NCBI GenBank assembly: GCA_963787195.1
Contig: CAWBCI010000088.1
Span: 1 to 42,347, forward strand
From: CAWBCI01 sp963787195
GTDB taxonomy: Bacteria; Bacteroidota; Bacteroidia; Bacteroidales; JAGOPY01
Direction: 5' to 3'
Length of the DNA: 42,347 nucleotides
Position 1 is the stretch's first letter. Each line of letters starts with the position of its first letter. The translations under genes and the position numbers were made by a program. Shown one piece after another: positions 35,049 to 42,347 of this stretch. The notes below the pieces were generated by a model that ran no database searches, was not told where the DNA came from, and was given only the letters and a program-made list of their open reading frames with translations.

Positions 35049-35603
35049 CTTTACATTATGTAGTTTCAGTTGAGAAAATTACAACGATTTCTTTAATTGG
35101 ATATACTTTATTCTGAAATGTAAAAACAGGATGTGAAAAAGAGAAAGGCCGCAGGGTTCTTCAACTCTTTGAACAAACGCACACCCCGCGGCCGGATCAT
35201 GGATAGAAAATCAAAAACTCAACCATAAGTTTATCCACGTTTTAACATTTAATACCTGTCGGTTTAGTGATTTTTTTGAAATTATTTTTTAAGTCTTTGA
35301 AAAACAAAACAATATGATGTGAATTTTTTTTGTTGTTTCATGAAAATCAATAAAAAAATCTTAAATAACTGCAGATCCCCGATCCTGAGAACTTTGATTT
35401 TTTCCTGATTCCGTTCTCTTCAGGAATTAATTCTAGTCTTTTTAAAATTGATTAAAATTTTAAAGTATCGGGTAATACTAGAAATGTTTTTATAAATATT
35501 GCTGGCAGGGATGAACATTATTCTCAAATTTTCGTTCATGAATCGTTTAATAGCCGGGACTTCAAATTTTTTTAACATTTTTCCATCAATAGGATTACTT
35601 ATT
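35049..35603. other. Intergenic stretch, AT-rich with one strong hairpin
   Basis: No convincing gene. A GC-rich hairpin is at 35147-35193 (separate entry). Short frames exist only by chance: an eight-codon plus frame at 35200 and a 30-codon minus frame through the hairpin. No TAnnTTTG match was found on the minus strand upstream of the hairpin. 35200-35500 is very AT-rich. A plus-strand open frame runs from a TTG at 35499 into the WD40 gene, so the true start of that gene is uncertain. Confidence 0.5.
35136..35193 (-). terminator. Large GC-rich hairpin with T-rich tail (terminator or attenuator)
   Basis: On the minus strand GGCCGCGGGG (35193-35184) pairs with CCCTGCGGCC (35156-35147) with one mismatch, and a T-rich run TTTCTCTTTTT follows. 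It lies about 90 bases upstream of the GNAT start on the same strand, so it could end an unseen transcript or attenuate the GNAT message. Confidence 0.55.
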
Positions 35604-36791
35604 ATGCCAGATTCATTCCAATTGAGCTGTAAATTTTTGTTTGCTACACGAAAAAGTTTTATTAGAGGCCTCGTAATTGCAGCCCTTTCCTTGATGTACC
35701 TGGATTCCATACCCCAGGGGCTTAATCAGGATTTCGAGAAGATCAAGGTCGGAGATGCCAAAAACCTGTTTTCCGGTCTGGCCCTTTCTCCGGATGGGAA
35801 GACTTTGGCTGTTAGCAGCACCCAAAGCTATCCCCTTTATATTCTTGATTTGGCGACAAAATCAGTGACAAAGCAGTATGACGTTGGGAACTGGTATGCA
35901 GGCAGCCGGGCAGATTATTCCCTGAATGGAAAATACATTTTACTGAACCAGCTGTATTATCTCGACTGGGCTCCGAATAAGGACAGGGAAGTAAACTTTG
36001 AAGTCGTGGATGCCCAAAGTGGGGAATCTGTGAAAAAGTTTGAAAAGTACCATGATGTAAAGATCTCGGCAGATGAAAGATATGCCTTTGCACTCAGCGG
36101 ACAGGGCTTAGGTAAATGGAATCTCCAAAGCGGCGATAAAGAAGGTTCTTTTGTGGTCATTGAAGCGACAAACAGCCTGGCCCTCAGCCCGGATGGTAAA
36201 TTTTTGGCGGTTTCCCATCATACATATATTGAAGACCTGAAAAAGAGCCCTCTTTATGTGAATAATAAAAAAAACAGGCCTATGCTCGAGAAATACAAGC
36301 AGCAGGTTACCGTCTATGATGCAGGAACTTTTAAGCCTCTTTATACCATTGATGAATTTTATGATATTATTTACCGGATGATTTATTCCGATGATGGGAG
36401 ATATCTTTTTATTTACAGCATCCCGCACACTAAATTACAAGGGCCTTCCGGTAAAAAGAGTTATGTTTCACTTGTCGATGGCGTGAGCGGAGAGCCCTTA
36501 AGGGCTGCCTTTCCGTCTCTTTCACTTTATGAGCCCGATTTCAAATTGAGCCACAATGCCAGACTTTTAGGGATTTCTTCTTCAGAAAAAAATGTGCCTG
36601 AAGTACAGGTATATGATTTTGAAAAAGGGACTATGCTGGCCAGGTTTGAACTCAGCAGCCGTCTTTTTGAAAAGACTTCAGAAGGTGAATTTCCTTCCGA
36701 CGGAAGAGTTTCATTTGTATTTACACCCGATGACCAGGAAATCCTGATGACCTATGGGAACAGGCTTATCCTATGGAAATTAAAACCCTAA
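35604..36791 (+). CDS. Exported WD40-like beta-propeller protein
   Basis: 395 residues from ATG 35604 (MPDSFQLSCKFLFATRKSF); the frame is open further up, and ATGs at 35511 and 35538 or a TTG at 35637 are alternatives. A hydrophobic segment, GLVIAALSLMYL (about residues 19-30), looks like a late signal sequence. Propeller blades are seen as LALSPDGKTLAVSS, VKISADERYAFALSG, LALSPDGKFLAVSH, MIYSDDGRYLFIYS and FVFTPDDQEILMTYG, with the last ending RLILWKLKP. It probably works as a scaffold or ligand binder in the envelope. It heads a run of three plus-strand genes ending with another propeller protein at 37196. Confidence 0.7.
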   Translation: MPDSFQLSCKFLFATRKSFIRGLVIAALSLMYLDSIPQGLNQDFEKIKVGDAKNLFSGLALSPDGKTLAVSSTQSYPLYILDLATKSVTKQYDVGNWYAGSRADYSLNGKYILLNQLYYLDWAPNKDREVNFEVVDAQSGESVKKFEKYHDVKISADERYAFALSGQGLGKWNLQSGDKEGSFVVIEATNSLALSPDGKFLAVSHHTYIEDLKKSPLYVNNKKNRPMLEKYKQQVTVYDAGTFKPLYTIDEFYDIIYRMIYSDDGRYLFIYSIPHTKLQGPSGKKSYVSLVDGVSGEPLRAAFPSLSLYEPDFKLSHNARLLGISSSEKNVPEVQVYDFEKGTMLARFELSSRLFEKTSEGEFPSDGRVSFVFTPDDQEILMTYGNRLILWKLKP

Positions 36792-36804
36792 TTTATATTT
36801 CTAA

Positions 36805-37173
36805 ATGAAAAACTTCGTCATAATAAGTATTTTAATCTTTTCAAGCCTTCTTTCTGCAGCCCAGAAAAAAGAACTCATAGAATCAAATGATGAAATAATA
36901 AGAGAAGCCCGTGTTGAACTTGATTCCGCCATGAAAGCCCCGGAAGGAGTCATATATCTATTTGGTCAAAAACATGATATTCATGGAAATTATACGATTG
37001 ATATTACCATCCGTGAAAAAGGTGAAGTTGCTTCAGTTTTTACAGTTGGGAATACAAATGGTACAATTTCTTCACAAAACATACTGAAGGATTATATTCA
37101 AAATTTCAAGTTTAATTTCAAGATGCCCAAGGGCAAACGTTACAAGTTCGAATTCGTTTTTAAATTCCAATAA
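36805..37173 (+). CDS. Small exported hypothetical protein (TonB C-terminal-like fold possible)
   Basis: 122 residues. A signal peptide ends near LLSAAQ (about residue 20). The C-terminal part has TIDITIREKGEVASVFTVG, then a helix NILKDYIQNF and the strand GKRYKFEFVFKFQ, which is the beta-alpha-beta order of TonB C-terminal-like domains. No membrane anchor or proline-rich linker is present, so it is not a TonB energy transducer. It lies 13 bases after the WD40 gene and 22 before the PQQ-propeller gene, so the three are probably co-transcribed. Function unknown. Confidence 0.65.
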   Translation: MKNFVIISILIFSSLLSAAQKKELIESNDEIIREARVELDSAMKAPEGVIYLFGQKHDIHGNYTIDITIREKGEVASVFTVGNTNGTISSQNILKDYIQNFKFNFKMPKGKRYKFEFVFKFQ

Positions 37174-37195
37174 ACAAACCCTAAAATTTATTTTC

Positions 37196-38830
37196 ATGAA
37201 AAAAGCAGTACTAATTTTGATTTGGATGATCCCTATGATATCGGGATTTGCCCAGGATAATATGAAGGTCGTCTGGGAGAAAAAAATGGACCATAAGATC
37301 ATATATAGTGGCACTGGCCAGGAAGACAGAGGCTACAGTTATGCGGCTTCCGATAAGGAGATCACTTTTTTTAACAATAGTGACGGAAGCGTTATCTGGA
37401 CTAAAACCTTCAAACAAATAGCCCCGAAACTATCAAAAATCGACGAATTGATCCCTTTCTGGGAATCAAACACTATTTTCCTTTTCGACCGTAAGATGGG
37501 AAAGGATCAGATAGCGCTTGTAGATATGCTGAAAGGTGACCTGCTGTGGACTTCTGACAAATACCAAAACCTGAGTGCAGGCAATATAGTATACATCCCT
37601 GAGAAGGAAGGATTTGCAATTTCCCTCAAGAAGCAGATCGTTTTTGTTAAAGTGAAAACCGGTGAAGAGAAGTGGTCGACTGATAAATTCCAGGGAGTGG
37701 TTGGTAAATATGTTAATATGCCTGATGGTAACATGGTTATGGTAAATTTTGTGCCCGGAACTCTCGCCGCCATGTTTACCGGTTTTAAAAATCAGATCGT
37801 TAAGATCAATACTGACAATGGGGATATACTTTGGGAAAACTCTTATATTGGAAGGGCTGACCGGAAAGTACTGACCAAGGAATTTGTCTATGATCTGGAT
37901 GTGAAAGACAATCAGGTTATTTTGAAACTCGGTGGTTACCAGGTTTATGATTATAATACCGGGGCAAACCTATGGTCAGCGGCATTTGATTTTACTCCAG
38001 ACGGTGTAATCCGGACCCCTCCCGGAACGATTTCATTCGGTGTATATGGTGCTGTTGCCGAGCCCGTTTTAGTGGGCAACGATTTGTACATACTGGATAT
38101 GTCGAACCGCCGCAGCCAGTACGTAAAAAAGTATGATAAAAATAGCGGAAAACTTATCTGGACTTCCCCTGAGATTAAAGGTGCTAAAGCCATTCCGGGT
38201 ATGTATGTGGTTGGAGACAAGGTTCTTCTGCAGATTGGTGGGATAGTAGAATTGCAATATCGCCGATCCTATAAATCAGGAGACATGACTTATTATGAAT
38301 GGAAAATTGCCTATCCGAATGTGAAACCAAACGGAATACAGGCCTTCAATACAAAGGACGGATCCCTGGCCTGGGAATCGGAGAGATTCAAAAAAGGCAT
38401 TACCAATGCGGAAATGATTAATGATAAATTCGTCGTTTGCAGCGGGAAAGAACTGTATTCCTTGGATCCCATGACTGGTAAGGAGGATTATGAAGTTCCG
38501 GTATCAAAAGGAGGGGTTGGAACAGCGGCAGCCATTATGGCTCACAATGGAAAAATAATTGTTGTAGGAGAAAGCGGTGTTTCAAGCTTTGAACCTGCTG
38601 ACGGTAAACTCATCGCCAGTGGAAAATACAAGAATAGCCAGGCTGAAGACCGTTATGAAGATATGCTGATTATGAAAACGGATAAATCAGATATAGCCGC
38701 CTTCAACCTGAATGATTGTTCACATAAAGTATTTAATGCCAGGAAAGGGGCATCTTCCAGCCTGAGTCTTGACGGAAAATATGTTTATGTTTATGAAACC
38801 AAGGAGGTGACAAAACTAAGCACGGAATAA
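37196..38830 (+). CDS. Exported PQQ-like beta-propeller protein (BamB-like repeats)
   Basis: 544 residues. A signal peptide ends near SGFAQ (about 20). Tryptophan-docking blades are frequent: NNSDGSVIWTKTF, MLKGDLLWTSDKYQ, KVKTGEEKWSTDKF, NTDNGDILWENSYIG, KNSGKLIWTSPEIKG, NTKDGSLAWESERFKKG and LDPMTGKEDYEVPVS. The PQQ-binding acid and metal residues of quinoprotein dehydrogenases are not seen, so it is likely a structural propeller like BamB. It ends before a strong terminator at 38852. A damaged inverted copy of its 3' third occurs at 41758-42338. Confidence 0.8.
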   Translation: MKKAVLILIWMIPMISGFAQDNMKVVWEKKMDHKIIYSGTGQEDRGYSYAASDKEITFFNNSDGSVIWTKTFKQIAPKLSKIDELIPFWESNTIFLFDRKMGKDQIALVDMLKGDLLWTSDKYQNLSAGNIVYIPEKEGFAISLKKQIVFVKVKTGEEKWSTDKFQGVVGKYVNMPDGNMVMVNFVPGTLAAMFTGFKNQIVKINTDNGDILWENSYIGRADRKVLTKEFVYDLDVKDNQVILKLGGYQVYDYNTGANLWSAAFDFTPDGVIRTPPGTISFGVYGAVAEPVLVGNDLYILDMSNRRSQYVKKYDKNSGKLIWTSPEIKGAKAIPGMYVVGDKVLLQIGGIVELQYRRSYKSGDMTYYEWKIAYPNVKPNGIQAFNTKDGSLAWESERFKKGITNAEMINDKFVVCSGKELYSLDPMTGKEDYEVPVSKGGVGTAAAIMAHNGKIIVVGESGVSSFEPADGKLIASGKYKNSQAEDRYEDMLIMKTDKSDIAAFNLNDCSHKVFNARKGASSSLSLDGKYVYVYETKEVTKLSTE

Positions 38831-38851
38831 GAAAAATAAAATCCTATAATG

Positions 38852-38896
38852 AAAGGCCTTAGGGATACTTGCTGTATCTCCAAGGCCTTTTTTTTT
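38852..38896 (+). terminator. Terminator after the PQQ-propeller gene
   Basis: AAAGGCCTT and AAGGCCTTT flank an inner pair GGGATAC/GTATCTCC, followed by a run of T's. It lies about 20 bases after the stop at 38830. An inverted copy is at about 41690-41740. Confidence 0.85.
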
Positions 38897-38924
38897 CTAA
38901 CTTCGCAGCTTCAAAATTTTTCAT

Positions 38925-39410
38925 ATGCTCAGAACTCATACTTGCGGCGAATTACGCCTCTCAGATACCGGTAAATCAGTGACCCTCAGCGGATGGGTGC
39001 AACGTTCACGCGATCTCGGCGGGATGACCTTTATCGACCTACGCGACCGTTACGGAATAACCCAGTTAGTCTTTAACATGGATACCGATGCGGAACTTTG
39101 CCAGAAAGCCCGTAAACTGGGCCGGGAATTCGTTATCCAGGCCATAGGGAAAGTGAGGGAAAGAAGCAATAAGAACTCTAAGATGCCTACGGGTGATATT
39201 GAGATCGATGTTGAAAAGTATGAGGTCCTGAATGCCTCCAAGACACCTCCTTTTACCATAGAAGATGAATCTGACGGAGGGGAAGAACTGAGGATGAAAT
39301 ACCGCTACCTGGATTTACGTCGTAGGGGGTTTTGCATGGGCGATTTTTTCTTGTCTTTCACGGTTGCCACCGCATTCAATTTTATGGCGACAAATCTGAT
39401 TAAGTACTAA
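38925..39410 (+). pseudogene. aspS: Aspartate-tRNA ligase, N-terminal fragment (broken at about 39326)
   Basis: Starts MLRTHTCGELRLSDTGKSVT. The OB-fold anticodon-binding domain is complete (TLSGWVQRSRDLGGMTFIDL, YGITQLVFN, ATGEIE-like PTGDIEIDVE), and the family signature MKYRYLDLRRR follows at about residues 124-134. Then the sequence no longer resembles AspRS: GFCMGDFFLSFTVATAFNFM continues 27 residues to a stop at 39410. The catalytic class II domain (about 450 residues) is missing. Since aspS is essential, the break is more likely an assembly join than a real truncation. An inverted, frame-broken copy is at 41265-41665. Confidence 0.85.
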
Positions 39411-41264
39411 AAGCACAGTCATCCCATAGAAGCCAAGCAACTGACATAACGCCCTTAAAATCAAGGGCAGGTATACCGGTTTAGAAAAAATGGAATTCCG
39501 ACTTTTTCCGGACAGGATCCTTTTTAAACAATCACTCGGTTGCCATTCCGCTTCGCGTCATTGCTATCGCAAACTCCCGCCTCACTTTCGTGTCGCGCCT
39601 TAGAGTGGCCCTTCGGGCGAGAAACAGCCGAGAAGGGCGTCTATGGTACTGGAAACTCGATGCGCAGCATCAACTCTGCGAGCTTGCGAGCCTCTCTAGC
39701 GAGGTACGAGCGGTTGTGAAAAAAATTCTATGGGATGGCAATGATGTTGTTTTGTCAGGCTAAACGGGCAAAGCCCTTCCAGCCGCGGCGGAAAGGTCTT
39801 CAACCGTTTCCGCCCTACGATTTCATGCGGCATTTCAATCGTTACTTGCTCTAGCCCGGATATTTCACCAACAAGGATTTTTCCACGCAAGCGCGCAGAA
39901 GGTGCGCAAAGAGAATACATCGGAGGAATCCGTAAATTCCGTGGCTGAACCAGCAACGATTCGGAAAGCCTTATGGAGCGCGGTGTCGAGAAGCAGACGG
40001 TGCCAACGCCGGAACGGGCGCCGACCTCGCCCAGCTCGGCGCGATAATCAGGAGCTTTAAGCTGCGGCACATGGGCAGGGATGCGCCATGCCACGACCGG
40101 TAAATCCAGTTGTGCCAACTGGGCCGTACGTTCGGCCCGGTGGCCGCAGCCATTTGGCACAAGTGGCGGTACCGTTCCGTAGACGGGCTTCCAGCCCGTT
40201 GCGGTTGGGCGGCCAATCGCTTGGGCTGCGGATCTGCTGGCGTTGCCGAACGAAAGAATCCTTTCTTTTTTCAGTTTATCGTGGTGGTTTGGTATGTCTT
40301 ATCGTACGATAAAGGACACCCCGAAAAAAGAAAGGATTCTTTCGTTCGGCAACGCCAGCAGATCCGCAGCCCAAGCCGTTGGCCGCCCAACCGCAACGGG
40401 TTTGAACCCCGTTCTACGGAACGGTACCGCCACTTGTGGCAAGTGGCTGCGGCAGCCGGGCCGAACGTACGGTCCAGTTGACACGACTGGATATACCGGT
40501 CGTGGCATGGCGCATATTTGCCCATGTGCCGCAGCTTAAAGCTCCTGATTATCACACAAGCTGGGCGAGGTCGGCGCCCGTTGCGGCGTTGGCACGGGCG
40601 CTTCCGACAGCCGCGGGGCCGGCTCCAAAATGGGTCTCGCTCACGCCACGGAATTTACGGATTCCTCCGATGTATTCTCTTTCCGGCACCTTCTGCGCGC
40701 TTGCGTGGAAAAATCCTTGTTGGTGAAATATCCGGTCTAGAGCAAGTAACGATTGAAATGCCGCATGAAATTGTAGGGCGGAAACGGTTGAAGACCTTTC
40801 CGCCTGGCTGGAAGGGCTTTGCCCATTCCAGCCCTACAAAACAACGTCGTTGCCGTGCCATAGAATTTTTTTCACAACCGCTGGTACCTCGCTAGAGAGG
40901 CTCCGCGAGACTGCGCAGAGTTGATGCTGCGCATAAGGGTTCCAGTACCATAGACGCCCTTCTGGCTGTTTCTCGCCCGAAGGGCTAGCTCTAAGGCGCA
41001 ACACGAAAGTGAGGCGGGAGTTTGCGATAGCAATGACGCGAAAGGGAATGGCAACTGAGTGACTGTTTAAAAAGGATCCTGTCCGGAAAAAGTCGGAATT
41101 CCATTTTTTCTAAAGCTTTATACCTGCCCTTGATTTTAAGGGCGTTATGTCAGTTGCTTGGCTTCTATGGGATGACTGTGCTTTTATACTTAATCAGATT
41201 TGTCGCCATAAAATTGAATGCGGTGGCAACCGTGAAAGACAAGAAAAAATCGCCCATGACAACC
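39327..41264. repeat. GC-rich, gene-free sequence made of hairpin repeats at the fold of the inverted repeat
   Basis: No credible gene is seen; open frames here are short and appear on both strands in mirror fashion. Both arms carry hairpin motifs: GGCGGAAA/TTTCCGCC around GTCTTCAACCG, ACGGGCTTCCAGCCCGT on the left versus ACGGGTTTGAACCCCGT on the right, and GGCTGGAA/TTCCAGCC on the right arm. Base composition is much richer in GC than the rest of the window. The word set resembles short palindromic intergenic repeats. It could be a foreign or repeat-derived stretch joined to the contig. Confidence 0.7.
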
Positions 41265-41665
41265 CCCTACAACATAATCCAGGTAGCGGAGTCTCAATTG
41301 TGCGAGTTCTTCCCCTCCATCAGATTCATCTTCTATGAGTAAAAGGAGGGAGTGTCTGGAGGCATTCGGAGGAATTATTTCAACATCGATCTGGATCTCA
41401 CCCGTCCACATCTCAGGTTCTTATCCTTCTTTCCCTCAGTTTCCCTATGGCCTGGATAACGAATTCCCGGCCCGGTTCACGGGCTTTCTGGCAAAGTTAC
41501 ATAGTTATCATGTTAAAGTTTAACTAGGTTATCCCGTAAGACGCTGGCGTAGAAAATAAAGGTTGATCCCGACGAGATCAGTGAACGTTGCGCCCTGCGG
41601 TTGAGGGTCGCTGATTTACCGGCATCTGAGAGGCGTAATTCACAGCAAGTATGAGTTCTGAGCAT
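41265..41665 (-). pseudogene. aspS: Degraded inverted copy of the aspS 5' part
   Basis: The minus strand from ATG 41665 starts MLRTHTC as in the left arm, but substitutions and indels break the frame within about 30 codons; fragments such as IEDESDGGEEL can still be read in other frames. It is part of the right arm and probably not a real second locus. Confidence 0.8.
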
Positions 41666-41757
41666 ATGAAAAATTTTGAAGCTGCGAAGTTAGAAAAAAA
41701 AGGCCTTGGAGATAAGCAAGTATCCCTAAGGCCTTTCATTATAGGATTTTATTTTTC

Positions 41758-42338
41758 TTATTCCGTGCTTAGTTTTGTCACCTCCTTGGTTTCATAAACA
41801 TAAACATATTTTCCGTCAAGACCCAGGCTGGAAGATGTCCCTTTCCTGGCATTAAATACTTTATGTGAACAATCATTCAGGTTGAAGGCGGCTATATCTG
41901 ATTTATCCGTTTTCATAATCAGCATATTTTCATAACGGTCTTCAGCCTGGCTATTCTTGTATTTTCCACTGGCGATGAGTTTACCGTCAGCAGGTTCAAA
42001 GCTTGAAACACCTTCCTCCTACAACAATTATTTTTCCATTGTGAGCCATAATGGTGCCGTGTTCCAACCCCTCCTTTTTGATACCGGACTTCATAATCCT
42101 CCTTACCAGTCATGGGATCCAAGGAATACAGTTCTTTCCCGCTCCAAACGACGAATTTATCATTAATCATTTCCGCATTGGTGATGCCTTTTTTGAATCT
42201 CTCCGATTTCCAGGCCAGGGATTCGTCCTTTGTATTGAAGGTCTGTATTCCCGTTTGGTTTCATTCGGATAGGCAATTTTCCATTCATAATAAGTCATGT
42301 CTCCTGATTTATAGGATCGGCGATATTGCAATTCTACT
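41758..42338 (-). pseudogene. Degraded inverted copy of the PQQ-propeller gene 3' part
   Basis: The minus strand ending at the TAA 41760-41758 matches the last third of the gene at 37196, with frame breaks; a readable piece is FVVWSGKELYSLDPMTGKED. It belongs to the right arm of the inverted repeat and reaches the window end. Confidence 0.8.
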
Positions 42339-42347
42339 AGCAAATGG

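Larger units (their letters stand above)
38244..40271 (+). repeat. Left arm of a 4.1-kb imperfect inverted repeat
   Basis: The segment is mirrored by 40324-42338. It includes the 3' part of the PQQ-propeller gene, its terminator and the start of aspS, then GC-rich non-coding sequence. The genes in this arm have intact frames up to 39326, so it is the better copy. The arms meet at a 52-base loop (40272-40323), within which TTTATCGT and ACGATAAA pair further, putting the fold at about 40297. Confidence 0.92.
40324..42338 (-). repeat. Right arm of the 4.1-kb imperfect inverted repeat (noisy copy)
   Basis: Its reverse complement follows 38244-40271 with many mismatches and indels. Reading frames that are clean on the left (aspS, PQQ propeller) are broken here. 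The match runs to within ten bases of the window end. This is the pattern of a fold-back long read with one poorly polished strand. Confidence 0.9.

Noticed and set aside
39696..40895. Several open frames of 70-154 codons in the GC-rich fold region
   Set aside because: They occur as mirrored pairs on both strands over hairpin repeats, with no recognisable domains; high GC makes chance open frames common.
38244..42338. Composite transposon with long inverted ends
   Set aside because: No transposase frame exists between the arms, the arms contain ordinary host genes, and the mirror continues almost to the window end.
1..42347. CRISPR array, restriction-modification or toxin-antitoxin defence genes
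   Set aside because: No regularly spaced repeats and no matching protein families were seen.

Overview
The window looks like a contig end from a member of the Bacteroidota, probably Bacteroidales-like. The evidence is four-fold: secreted giants with C-terminal type IX secretion (T9SS) sorting domains; many matches to the Bacteroidota -7 promoter element TAnnTTTG; almost no Shine-Dalgarno sites; and moderate-to-low GC. It holds no rRNA, no CRISPR array and no recognisable transposase. Two tRNA-Ala genes are present.

Layout. 1-1444: the start of an ECF sigma factor gene, divergent from a small DUF6249-like membrane protein, both under a matching ECF-type promoter, then an RNA 2',3'-cyclic phosphodiesterase gene (frameshifted). 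1579-3368: a secreted M28 zinc peptidase and tRNA-Ala(GGC). 3554-13765 (minus strand): a 1614-residue T9SS cargo protein, a tiny charged peptide, a TPR-transmembrane-HTH regulator and an M4 metalloprotease with a T9SS signal. 13963-17010 (minus): a methyltransferase, two small proteins and a GH125 alpha-1,6-mannosidase. 17144-24416 (plus): a tight six-gene operon for a membrane complex related to complex I and group 4 hydrogenases. Its large subunit lacks the nickel-binding cysteines, so it is an energy-converting-hydrogenase-related (Ehr-type) complex and not a hydrogenase. 24898-25773: a gene-poor stretch with two similar promoter-to-terminator units that may be small RNAs or tiny genes. 25774-29504 (minus): a compact operon of lysine 2,3-aminomutase, two ATP-grasp ligases and a GNAT acetyltransferase, which suggests an uncharacterised beta-lysine-derived small molecule. 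29768-33601: a T9SS beta-propeller protein and a tail-fibre-like secreted protein. 33935-34148: tRNA-Ala(CGC). 34170-38830: a double GNAT protein and three genes rich in beta-propellers. 38925-39326: the 5' part of aspS.

Two features stand out. Both tRNA-Ala genes sit behind a promoter followed by a second copy of the tRNA 5' end and a two-hairpin element with a conserved CGAGGATCC linker. The last 4.1 kb (38244-42338) is a huge imperfect inverted repeat folding at about 40297. Its right arm is a noisy, frame-broken copy of the left, so it is probably a fold-back read at the contig end. The aspS gene breaks off about 0.4 kb in, where the sequence jumps to GC-rich hairpin repeats. Three genes carry one extra base in a homopolymer, which also fits long-read consensus error. 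Every functional statement is from reading the sequence; no search was run.
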